The translations under genes and the position numbers were made by a program. From Melastoma dodecandrum (lineage: Eukaryota; Streptophyta; Magnoliopsida; Myrtales; Melastomataceae), in assembly GCA_029817715.1 (NCBI GenBank), contig JARUPY010000083.1, positions 2,108,001 through 2,172,000 on the forward strand: DNA of 64,000 nt. The letters run 5' to 3'. The notes under the pieces are model-generated. The model was given only the letters and a program-made list of their open reading frames with translations. It searched no databases and was not told the origin of the DNA. Below, one piece after another: positions 35,760-45,658 of the stretch (within the stretch, counting starts at the first letter, position 1; each line of letters opens with the position of its first letter).

Positions 35760-36760
35760 GCTTATCGTCGTGTCCTCGGCAAATAAATTCGACAACATTC
35801 TGGTCGACAAACCGATCCACGGTATGATCGAAACAAACTCATTGTATTGCATGCCTGTTTTTGTTGAAAAAGAAAATGTAGGGCAAGTCCAAGGATACGA
35901 TCCTCAGAAAGGACAGCATGTTCAGGTATATCCTCATAAAGAAGTTGTTCGATGCTGGATATATAAGAACATCTCGATACACAAAGTGGATTTCTTCCAT
36001 TGTTCCTGTAAAGACGAAAAATGAAAAAATTCGAGTTTGTATCGATTTTAGAGACGTTAACGAAGCGACTCCAAAGGATGAATATCCGATGCCAATAGTC
36101 GATGAACTCATCCATAAGACATCTGGACATAAACTTATGTTCTTTATGGATGACTATTCTTGTTATAACCAAATCTTCATCGCCGAAGATGATATACATA
36201 AAACAGCATTCCCTTACCCCTTTGGAATTTTCGAATGGGTTGTGATACTTTTGGATTAAAGAACGCTGGCGCAACCTATCAAAGTGCAATGAATCTCATC
36301 TTTAACCCATTGATTGATCATCGTCGAGGTCTATATCAATGATATCATCGTAAAATCTTTGGCAGATCATTACCATGTTGAAGATCTTAAAAAAGCTTTT
36401 CTTCAGATGAGAAAGCATAAGTTGAAGTTGAATCCCATGAAATGTGCCTTCGGTGTTCGCGCTAGACAATTTTTGGAATTTCTAGTTCATCATCGAGGGA
36501 TAGAGATTGATCCGGGCATGATTAAAGCTATACAGGATGTACCTCCTCCATCGACTAAAAAACAGCTTCAAGCTTTCTTGAGAATAGTTAATTATTTGCG
36601 ACGATTTATAGGAAATCTTGCCGGTCGAACGACGACATTCTCTAATTTGTTAAGAGGACAAAATAGTTTTGAATGGACTGATAGTCATCAAGAATCCTTC
36701 TAAGCTATTAAGAAATACCTCATCAATCCACCTGTCTTAGATCGACCCTTCTCACTGTAT
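35760..36760 (+). pseudogene. Tat reverse transcriptase remnant
   Basis: Blocks: VRVCIDFRDVNEATPKDEYPMP-type sequence at about 36030-36090, HKLMFFMDDYSCYNQI at 36130 and a primer-grip-like HKTAFPYPFGIFEW at 36200. The catalytic motif (about 36340) reads VYINDIIVKS, so the first catalytic Asp of YxDD is Asn. VHHRGIEIDPGMIKAI follows. Frames shift near 36020 and 36255. The active-site change alone should abolish activity. Confidence 0.82.
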
Positions 36761-36916
36761 ATCGCTGCGGGTGATGAAGTCATCGAATCGATGTTGGTGC
36801 AAGAAAATAACCAACATAAGGAACGAGTCATTTGTTACTTATCCTGAATCCTTACTCCTGTCGAATATAGATGTACTAATAATGAGAAGCTATGCTTATC
36901 ATTATATTATGCGATC

Positions 36917-37660
36917 ATGAAAGTTCGACATTACATTGGGAGTAATACGGCGTATGTGGTTTCGAATGCTCCAGTATTAAAAATACTGTTCGACAGTGCT
37001 ATGCTATCAGGTAGGCTTAGTAAATGGAGCTTTATTCTTTCTCCATTTGAACTTCGATATCGATCACAAGCATCGATCAAGGGGCAGGTTTTAGCCGACT
37101 TTTTAGCCCAATATACAGATTCCAGGTTAATTAGTTCTCAAGATCCGAAAGAATTTTGGGAAGTTTGGTTCGATGGATCCGTGTCTAGAGAAGGGGTCGG
37201 AGTAGGAGATTATGTTCTATCTCCTCTGAAGGTGAAACGTAAAATAGCTTATAGAATCGATGATATGATAACAAATAATTTCGTCGAATATGAGGCTTCG
37301 ATCATAGCATTGCAGACTTTGATCGATCTTCAAGTACCATATGTGATTGTTCGAGGGGCTTCGCAGCTCGTCATCAATCATGTCAAAGGTTCGAGTATGT
37401 ATACCTTCGATCACCTTCGGCGATACTTGGATAAAGTACACTAATTGTCTTCTTTCTTTAAGGAGGTTCGATTTGAACATCTTCCTAGGGAGAATAATGC
37501 CATGGCAAACGAATTGGCACAACATGCTTCTGGTTTCAAAATAAGTAATCGATTGATGCAAGAAATTGGAGGACAAATACAGAAAACAATATATTCTACT
37601 TTGCACAACGATTCTACACAAGTGCAAGTCATCAGTATTTTCCGATCGGTAATTGATTAG
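36917..37660 (+). pseudogene. Tat RNase H region with additional second RNase H
   Basis: The first RNase H tail (GRLSKWSFILSPFELRY) is followed by a linker KGQVLADFLAQ and then WEVWFDGSVSREGVGVG, NNFVEYEASIIAL and VRGASQLVINHVKG, and after a stop, HLPRENNAMANELAQHAS. This is the extra archaeal-type RNase H found in Tat elements. The usual Asp in the VRGDSQLV-type block is Ala here, so the domain lacks one catalytic residue. Confidence 0.8.
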
Positions 37661-37720
37661 AGAAAACCATTCCTGAAATTCTTCTCCAATCCTGGGAAGG
37701 GGGCAACTCGTCAAGTAAAG

Positions 37721-38880
37721 TTGTTGGCGCAATTCTATACTGTAATCGATGATGTGCTTTATCGGAAACAGACAGATGGTGTTCTCTTAAGGTGTGTCGA
37801 TATGGATGAAGCCATCCCTGTCATGTTAGAAGCATACCAAGGTCTTTGTGGTCTTCATCATTCTAGACCCAGTATGTGCTGGTCGATCAAGAGGCATGGC
37901 TTCTTTTGGCCTTCAATGATGAAAGATTGCATCAATATGGCCAAGGGATGTGAAAAATGTCAAAAGCATGGACCCATATCACTTGCACCGGCAACTCATC
38001 TACATCATGTGGTCAAACCTTGGCCATTTCGATCTTGGACTATGGATATTATTGAAGAAATAAGACCAAGCTCGAGTAACAGAGATTCTTATTTACTTGT
38101 AGCTACCGACTATTTTACGAAATGGGTTGAAGAAAAGGCTTATAAGAGTATTACACAAAGCGAAGTGTTCGACTTCCTTTGATCTGACATTATATATAGA
38201 TACGGCATTTCCCAGAATGTAGTGGTCAATAATGCTAATGTTTTCAATGGCAGCTTGATTAAGGAGTTTTGCTTGTGAATAATAAATTCCTCTCCTTACT
38301 ATGCACAGTCGAATGGACAAGCTGAATCTACCAATAAGATTATAAAAAAACGCTATTTAGAAGATGATCGATGATAACCCTCGATCTTGGCACACTTTGT
38401 TGATCGATGTGCTTTAGACTTTACGCGTTACTAAACGAGAAAGCATCGGGCAGACTCCATACAGCTTAGTCTATGGACATGACGCTATACTACCCACTGA
38501 AGTTCGATATAAATCGCTGCGATTTATCGAGAAGGTTGTCCCGTCGATTATCAAGAATCGATGCACATTGAATTAGAAAATTTAGAGGCGATATGCTTTC
38601 AAGCTCTGAATCGAATTCAAGTCTAAAAAGAAAGGGTCGCTCGAAGTTATAATAAGAAGGTCATATTGGAAAATGATCCTTCCGATTGGGAAGAGAGATT
38701 ACTTCCTAGGAAAATGATCTCCTACTTGGGATGGTCCTTTTAAGGTCGATAAGGTGTATCCAAAAAAAGCTTACCATTTGTCATACTTAAACGGTGAACC
38801 TCACACTTTAAATGTAAATGGCAAGCATTTGAATCTCCATCGACCAACGTTATGTGATTTACATTCCAAAGAAATTCAGC
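37721..38880 (+). pseudogene. Tat integrase remnant
   Basis: The zinc finger ends CEKCQKHG. The catalytic core has RSWTMDIIEEI for the first Asp. The second block reads VVNNANVFNG where SDNG is normal, so the second Asp is lost. QSNGQAESTNK carries the Glu. A stop follows at about 38181 and more near 38276 and 38370. The C-terminal part is readable as GPFKVDKVYPKKAYHL at about 38730. Non-functional. Confidence 0.8.
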
Positions 38881-39839
38881 ATCGATGTCCAAATTGTGGT
38901 CGCAATTAATAGGGATAGTCGACATTGCGGAAAATAATTAATCATAAACAGAGTCGATTCACTATGAAACGTTACAAATACAAGTGGATCGATACATATG
39001 AAATAGAATAAAGCTATACATTCCTTCAATATTACACACATCGATTGTCGATTGTTGCAGGCACAGTTGTCGTCACCAAGATCGATTGTTGCAGTCATTG
39101 GAGTCTTCATTCCAGTCTTCCTCCGTTTGGAGAGCATCCGCGCGTACGATTGCCATCAATGTCCCCTGCTTCTTTTGCTCCAGACCTACCTCGAAAGTCT
39201 ACCAGTATTGGGGCTTTAACAACAAGCAATATTTGGAAAGGATATTCGAGGAGGCCAGGAAGGCCTCATGGCCAGACACCATGAAGCGGCGTTTGCAACC
39301 TGGGCAAACTTTATGTCGCTTGGCTCAAGCTGATACTTGAGCCATGGTGTCGAGCGATGGAAGTGAACCCTCTACCTAAGGTTGAGGACTTAGGCTTTCA
39401 TGGGGCCTAAGATTGAGAACCTAGACTCTGTGTTTAGAGGGAAAGTTGATAAGGTAGGAAAGAAAGCTTCTCGGCGGGACATTGTAGTTGGGATTGTTTA
39501 TGAATAAGTGAACTTGTGGTCCCACGATTCTGCTATTTATAGGCAGAAGCATTAGGCTGATCTCAACAACCTCATTAAATTGATTTATATTCTCGATCGT
39601 CGCATTTAATTGACCTAAATGTGTTTCGATTAGGAGTTTGGAGATATGACTCAGTCGAAGGGAAATTGTTCGAACATATTATCCATTCGATTCAAAATAC
39701 ATAGACCGAGGGGAAACAAAGAAAAATGACAAATCCATCGATGGCTCAACATCGATAACGATCAGGGGTCTGGGGTGAAAAGAATAGTAGATCGACGAAG
39801 TAGGCTCGGGTGTTGTTCTTCACATTGAGCATATTCACA

Positions 39840-42720
39840 GCCTTCTAGAATGAGATCAGGTTGTTCGTCTCGTATGTGGGAATAAGACTTGCTTCGACTG
39901 CTGTCTGGGCCTCTGCTAGTTCCCTCTCACGAACAACCACCTCGGTTTCACCCTTTTCCAGCTTCGACGACAACTCCGCTATTTCGGCCTTCAGTCGTTG
40001 ATTCTCTTCGATCAAACGATGATGCTCAGCAGCGATTGCCATCACTTTGTGCTGAGCAGACTCGAAATCATTCAGCTTCGTAGAGAAATTCTTCCACTTC
40101 CTGTCGTCTGCAATAACCTTCTCCCAATCTTCCCATGATTTCCAAAATGTTTCCTTGAAGCATTGACAAATGCCTAGCAGGTTGATGGGTGCTTTGGCAT
40201 GTCTCTCTATAGCTTCGATAGCTTTCATGATCTCATCGAAGTTGGATTTCGATGGTTCTTCGCGACGTAGTACCTCGAGCAACTTCAAGGCGAGCAAAGT
40301 GGGGTCGCTTTGATCGACACTCACTTGGTTCATGTTGCTTGATGAAGCAACATGGCTGGTGCTCGCTAGGACCTTCATTGGTGAAATTCTATGTTTTGCT
40401 GTTAGAGATGATACATATTTTAGTTTACATTTTCTAAATTAAAACATACAGTGAAACTCATTACCCGAAGTTGGTCGAAGAACTCGACTAAGACGGGATC
40501 TTTCAGGCCCCTAGTCGTTTCTGGTGTTCGACACTCTCCTTCGATGTTCTCGGCGGGTGCTACATTTTGTGGAAGAGGCATTATGTTTGTCGAGGGGGGA
40601 ACCTCTACCTACAAAGGCATTTTCGGATATGAGTTAACGAGGACATCGTCACATTCGAACGATGTGGCGTGTTTGGTTCGCTCGGAATGGATTCCTCGAT
40701 AGTTGGGTTAGAAGAGAGTGAAACGACCAGCGTATGCGAAAAGTCAATTAAAATCTAGGTTCGCTTGATGTAAGTTCAAGGGAAATACCTCTACATCTCG
40801 TTCCAGATCCACATCTTACGGGACAATCTCTTCGGCATTCTCAGCAGCTCCGTCAGTCGAACCTTCCTCAGAAATATTTTTCCTTGTCTCTTCGGGCATA
40901 CCTTCGACGATGGGAGGAATATCTTCTGCTGGAGGTGACAGGGGAGTGAATGAATCTTCATATTCGACCTATGTGTATATTGCGTGTTAGAATCTAGACT
41001 TGTAATCATTAGCAAAGCAATTTTCATTTTACCATGTCGAACGCTTGATCTTTCTCTTTCGATTCTGAGGGGACTTTTTCTTCTCTAACGATCGAAGGAC
41101 CAGCAGTTGAAGGATTAGCTGTTGGAGGATCGATTTCACATATGTCACCCTCATGCAGAGTATGTTCCTCCACAATGGGAGCGAACTTGGTCATTCTAGA
41201 ACGCTGTTGGAGGTTCGTATTTTCCTCTTCTGCAGTTTCGTCAGACAACTCGCATTTGCTTGTCGATGCAGCCCGAGTGTTGGGTTTCTTCGATGTAGCT
41301 ACTGGCGGTGCCCGTTCCCTTTCCAGTCTCCCTTTCTCAGTAGTTGCCACAGGAATTACGTTATCTAATGCTCCTATGAACATCAACCTTCATTAGAATT
41401 GACATGAATCAATGTCGAAACGTTCACGAATAGCACCTGGCATCAACGATCTCTCTTGCTTCCCAATAAGGCCGCTAAGGAAATCGTCTTTTTCCAATAG
41501 CGATTCTGCACCTTCGCTGTTATCTTTTTCCAAATTCTCTTCCAAAAAAAATCGAACGCCTTGGTTGTGTTGTATCCTTGTAACTTCTCCGAAAACATGA
41601 CTTTGGAGATGGATCGATTCAGGATAGCAAAGTGCTACAAAAGCAAAGAGAGTTAGTCGTTGGAAAATGTCATTTTTTACCTCGTACTATTAGACTTACC
41701 ATGTCAGCATATGCATCGACGATACTGATGCGCTCTTCTAGGTTGGTATTGAAGGAGTCAATGAAAGGGAAAGGACAGCTTTGAGCGAATCCTAATTGTC
41801 GTGCCTCAAATTGCGGGTTGTAAACTTCGACCAAAAGCCCTTTAGTGTCGCTACCGACTAGGTCTTTTGGAGTTAACACTTGGTCCCAAAACGGGTGGGG
41901 CTCCAAGGATCGTCGAAGCTTGCAAAAATTGACGCTGTCAAAGCAAGGCTACCAACGGGGTTTGATCGAATATAGGAGTCAATTGAGATACCCTGTGGTG
42001 GAGTCTTTTCCCCAATTCTCGTACCGAAAGAAACGAATGATCTCTAAACCTTCAAAACCTTCATCACTTGTGGGAAGTTTGAAGTGGTGCATACCTGGAA
42101 AGTATAAGTGTGCCCAGGCGCAAGTAATCCACAAGGGACATGCTGGTCTAATAGGGAATGCAACTGGATTCCTTGGATCGACTGCAACAACTTCGAAATG
42201 AGCTCGGTATATCAAGCCGAGGATGAACGAAGTCATTGCTACTGGTCTTGTTGCTTTCAGGAGAGAGTTCGCTACAGGTGCCATGTGCTTTAGTGATTGT
42301 TTGTTGCGACTGCAATAGATGTATTTCGCAAGCCATTCGATCATGAATTGGGATTCTTCTTCATCGCCCCAGTCTTTTGGATTTCTCTTCAGATGCGCTT
42401 CGATGATCGAACCAAGACGTTGCCCTTTCTCGAACTTGAAATCGTCATCCTTCTCGATCAACCTAACGGGCTCTCCGATGGAATAACAGCCTGTTAGGAA
42501 AGTTATCGGGAATGGTCACGACCATGGGTCCTTCTCGAAGGTAGAAGCAGTTGGTCGAAGTATTCCACAGAGACAAGAGAGTTGCGACCGATCGATGGTT
42601 GCACCTCATCGGCTCTGTCGACACTTTGATCAAATGGTATATCCCTATCTTCTTCCATTTCTTACGACGAACCTTAGTCCACGAGTTTGTCCACTCAGGA
42701 AGCCTATCCACACCCATAGT
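39840..42720 (-). pseudogene. Antisense plant-mobile-domain (PMD, aminotransferase-like) gene inside the Tat element
   Basis: Read on the minus strand. A likely start at 42718 (MGVDRLPEWTNSW) gives WKKIGIYHLIKVST, RSVATLLSLWNTSTNCFYLREG, the usual beginning of PMD proteins. After a one-base shift near 42480 follow QFMIEWLAKYIYCS, PVAMTSFILGLIYRAHFE and ACPLWITCAWAHLYFPG, and then, past two in-frame stops, EPHPFWDQVLTPKDL and NPQFEARQLGF. A GT-AG intron fits 41699-41635; the next exon reads HFAILNRSISKVMFSEKL. An acidic low-complexity stretch (41386-40791) and a coiled coil (40150-39900, HHRLIEENQRLKAEIAEL) complete the layout. PMD genes move on plant retrotransposons; here it lies antisense between integrase and 3' LTR. 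Now broken. Confidence 0.75.
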
Positions 42721-42740
42721 AGGAAATCCATATAGGACCT

Positions 42741-43050
42741 GGCTAATTAGTTTTAGATTAATTAGCACGTGTTAAATGTGCATCGGTCGATAGTTATTAG
42801 TTAGCATCTATAAATAAGTCAGCCATGGTCAATTGTAAATACATGACAATCATTCCATGACTCCGAAGGGCTGCTTGATTGTCAACTTATTTGTTCGTAA
42901 TCGCTTCAAGTGTTGAACAATGGCTGTAAGATCCTTTTACACTTAGTGAATCTTTGTTCGTTCTTCCTTTCATTTACTTTCATTGGCGACCATATTTACT
43001 TTCATCACTTTGAGTCCCCAATATAACGCAATGTGTTTCGCCCGCAAACA
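42741..43050 (+). repeat. 3' LTR of the Tat element
   Basis: Matches 32911-33222 from AGTTTTAGATTxATTAGCACG to CCCGCAAACA. The antisense PMD open frame reaches its inner edge, so the antisense promoter may lie in or near this LTR. Confidence 0.78.
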
Positions 43051-43170
43051 ACTCCGACGCTTGCGATCCTCAAGCCCCTGATGTTTCAAGCACTCGAAAG
43101 CTTCTGCAAGTTCGAACCAACCCCTTGTTACAAACTTCAGCTGCAAAATACTTACCATGTGAGTCTATAT
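43051..43170 (-). other. Possible exon fragment at the 3' LTR boundary
   Basis: The minus strand has TTTTGCAG followed by an open frame LKFVTRGWFELAEAFEC and LKHQGLEDRKRRS that runs into the LTR. It looks like the start of an exon cut by the Tat insertion. I do not recognise the protein, and it does not match the neighbouring DUF594 sequence. Confidence 0.3.
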
Positions 43171-43379
43171 ATCATATCCTCAATGTTCAGTGGAAAATAC
43201 TATTCTTACATATTTAGTAATCAAGGGAACACGAGAAGTAAATGATTGTCACATAATTTGTTTCATATATTTTGTTACAATGGTGTCGCTCTGATTTCCA
43301 ATCAATGAGAGACACGATTCTCACAGTCAGAGGCATCTGAAATCGAAGTTCAAAACTTTCTAATAGCTGGGAGACTGAC

Positions 43380-43795
43380 TACTCGTCTTGCTTTGGCATG
43401 CGTGCCCCTATTCCTGTTCCTAGGTAATCCATTAGCAACCACACATGGCTTATGAGCTCCCCTCCTTCCCTCAGCGACCGATCTTGCTGAATTTCCTTTC
43501 TTATTTTTCTCGTCCTGATCAATGTTGTAGCAGATTTCGGTGGCAATATGCCAGGTCAAGAATCCCTTGTCGATCTCGAAATCCTTCACGTAATGCAACA
43601 GCTGGTCGCAGCCGCTTTCCAGAAGGAACAAGTCGCCTCTCGATTCGTAAACCTCCCTCATATTCTCCTCATTGTTAGGAACCAATGCTCTTCCGCTCAA
43701 TTTCTCAAATATTAACTTCCAGAGTTCCTCGTCAAAGTCATTCTGCTTTGTGTATTTCATCTTATCGAGCTTTTCTACCAGGCCGCATTTCCAGA
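43380..43795 (-). pseudogene. DUF594 C-terminal gene fragment with internal deletion
   Basis: The minus-strand frame reads CGLVEKLDKMKYTKQND, VYESRGDLFLLESGC, LLHYVKDFEIDKGFLTWHIATEIC, closely matching exon 2 of the gene at 54323-56203. It then jumps to a piece that in another frame reads ELISHVWLLMDYLG, matching the far C terminus. The middle of the DUF594 domain (about 300 bases) is missing. It is a truncated paralogue in the spacer of the inverted duplication. Confidence 0.85.
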
Positions 43796-44291
43796 TGGTG
43801 AAATCTGATCATGACAGACGACAGTTGGGAAGCCAAAATTCACTGAGTTATGATAATATCAGAAAAGAAGGAAGTTTTACCAATGACTTGGTTACAACAT
43901 TTGGCTGCATAGCTCGACTTATATACCGGCATCCCCATCCGATGTGGGACTTTTATCGGGACGAACCTGATTTTTACAATACTATTACTTCCCAGAAAAA
44001 TATATCATGCTTAATACACAAGCACTCTTTCTTCCTTCCTTATTCTGGTCTTTTTTTCTCTTAAAAATAGAAATCATTCAGGAACATTTTGCTAACTCGT
44101 CGAGCCTCGAGTATACATAGTCTTTCTCATTTTAATTAGAAGTATTTTTTTTACACATAACTTCAACATAAATAGCAACCACATTAATTCGATGATATAT
44201 TCTTCGCGATTCGTCGATCAAGGCCTCAAGGTTGTTTTTTTTATCACATTCTTTCTTGGGTGTCCACCAAACCAAGGATGGCTTCGGATTT
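43796..44291. other. Unassigned sequence
   Basis: It contains a CCGATGTGGGA motif of the type found in plant LTR promoters and AT-rich sequence. No gene or clear repeat boundary is seen. Confidence 0.4.
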
Positions 44292-45658
44292 TGTTAGGCG
44301 GGAACCGCTGGCGCCGATGACGAAATTGAAAAATAACGGGGACGATGTCCGACGCACATATTTACGTGATTCGGCCCAAACTGGTCTACGTCCATTGGGA
44401 GATCCTCCTTGAGATTCCACTATAACAAACGAGTTACACAAATACAACCCCTGAGAACGTTTCACATCAAGTCCCCGTAGAAAACCCTCTTCCCGACTCT
44501 CCGAATATTCTTTCCGAACATTCTCACCGTTCCACGCGATCACAGCACTTGCACTGTGGCTCCAGCTCTTTCTTGCACTCCGCACTTAGTACCTCTTGGT
44601 ACCCCGAGAAGTCCCACTTGCTTGACACTCTCAAGCCCGTACACATAGTCCCTGTACCGGCGTTGCTAGCTAACCTGATCAAATTCTCATGCCCTTAAGA
44701 GCCTTGCCAACTCCCTTGACTCCAACCTCAAATTCCGCATGAACCTGCACTTGCGTCTTAGCACCCACGTGTCTTTCACTATCCGCGCTCCGCAGACCTG
44801 ATCATTAACCGGTGAACTCCACCTCACCTCAAGAAGTTCAATCCTCAAACTTCTCCACCTGGAACTAAATAATCGTTCCTCTTGCTCTCAACGCGTCCGT
44901 CGATCCCGCAGGTATCTACGTCGAACCCAGTGCACTAACTCATATCGACGTCCTTTCTTGGCTCAAAGTCCATGAGCTCATGCTTATCTCTATGCATCCG
45001 TGCTTCTTCCAAGCACTCTTTTTTTAAAATTTGCATTCTCGTCGACATCTTGTCCACTGCATCGTCATCCTTCGTCTTATCAAGGCCCGCTCCCTCTGAA
45101 CTTCCGTCGAGGAAATCCACCGATCTTCACAACCTTGCTCTGATACCAATTGTTGGGTGGAAACCGCCGTCACCGATGACGAAATCGAAAAATAACGGGG
45201 ACGATGTCCGACGCACAGATTTACATGGTTTGGCCCAAACCAGCCTACATCCACGGGGAGGTCCTCCTTGAGATTCTAGTATAATAAACGAGTTACACGA
45301 TTACAAGCCACGAGAAAGTTTCACCTCGAGTCCCCGTAGAAAACCCTCTACTCGACTCTCCGAACATTCTCACCACTCACCGTGTATCACCCGTTCCCAG
45401 TACAACGACTCACCAGAGACCTCAGAGCGCGGCAATCCGTCGCCTCTCTTACCCTAGTTATAGAGTCTACATCGCACTAAGCCATGGATCTCACCTATCC
45501 GACTCTCCTATTCGAAGCTCTGGACAATCCATCTATTTATAATAGACAGTAGAATCTAGGACAATATCTTTCCGATATCCCATAATATCACACGAAATCT
45601 TATAGGAAATCACTTACCAGATTCTCCATGATTTCAACTTCAAATTACATTCCTAACA
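44292..45658 (-). mobile_element. Small non-autonomous LTR retrotransposon
   Basis: Direct repeats 44292-44542 (TGTTAGGCGGGAACCGC...) and 45151-45658 (TGTTGGGTGGAAACCGCC...CTAACA) share AAAAATAACGGGGACGATGTCCGACGCACA and GGTCCTCCTTGAGATTC-like runs. GCTCTGATACCA just inside the right copy (45137-45148) is a tRNA-Met primer-binding site read on the minus strand, so the right copy is the 5' LTR. The left LTR has lost its far half. Flanking GATTT and AATTT may be a target duplication. The interior of about 600 bases has no pol domain; a 61-residue frame near its primer-binding end may be a gag scrap. Confidence 0.7.

Larger units (their letters stand above)
32911..43050 (+). mobile_element. Tat-lineage Ty3/gypsy retrotransposon with antisense PMD gene
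   Basis: The element has LTRs at about 32911-33222 and 42741-43050 that share long runs (CATCGGTCGATAGTTATTAG, CGTAATCGCTTCAAGTGTTG). A primer-binding-like TTTTTGGCGATCACAGTGGG follows the 5' LTR. Gag, RT, RNase H, an additional second RNase H and integrase follow on the plus strand. The extra RNase H domain is the mark of the Tat clade. Between integrase and the 3' LTR, 3.8 kb holds an antisense gene. Many stops and frameshifts show it is defective. No clear 5-base target duplication was found. Confidence 0.87.

Noticed and set aside
39889..40083. Plus-strand frames overlapping the antisense coiled-coil region
   Set aside because: They are shadows of the minus-strand frame, which has heptads and fits the PMD cargo layout.
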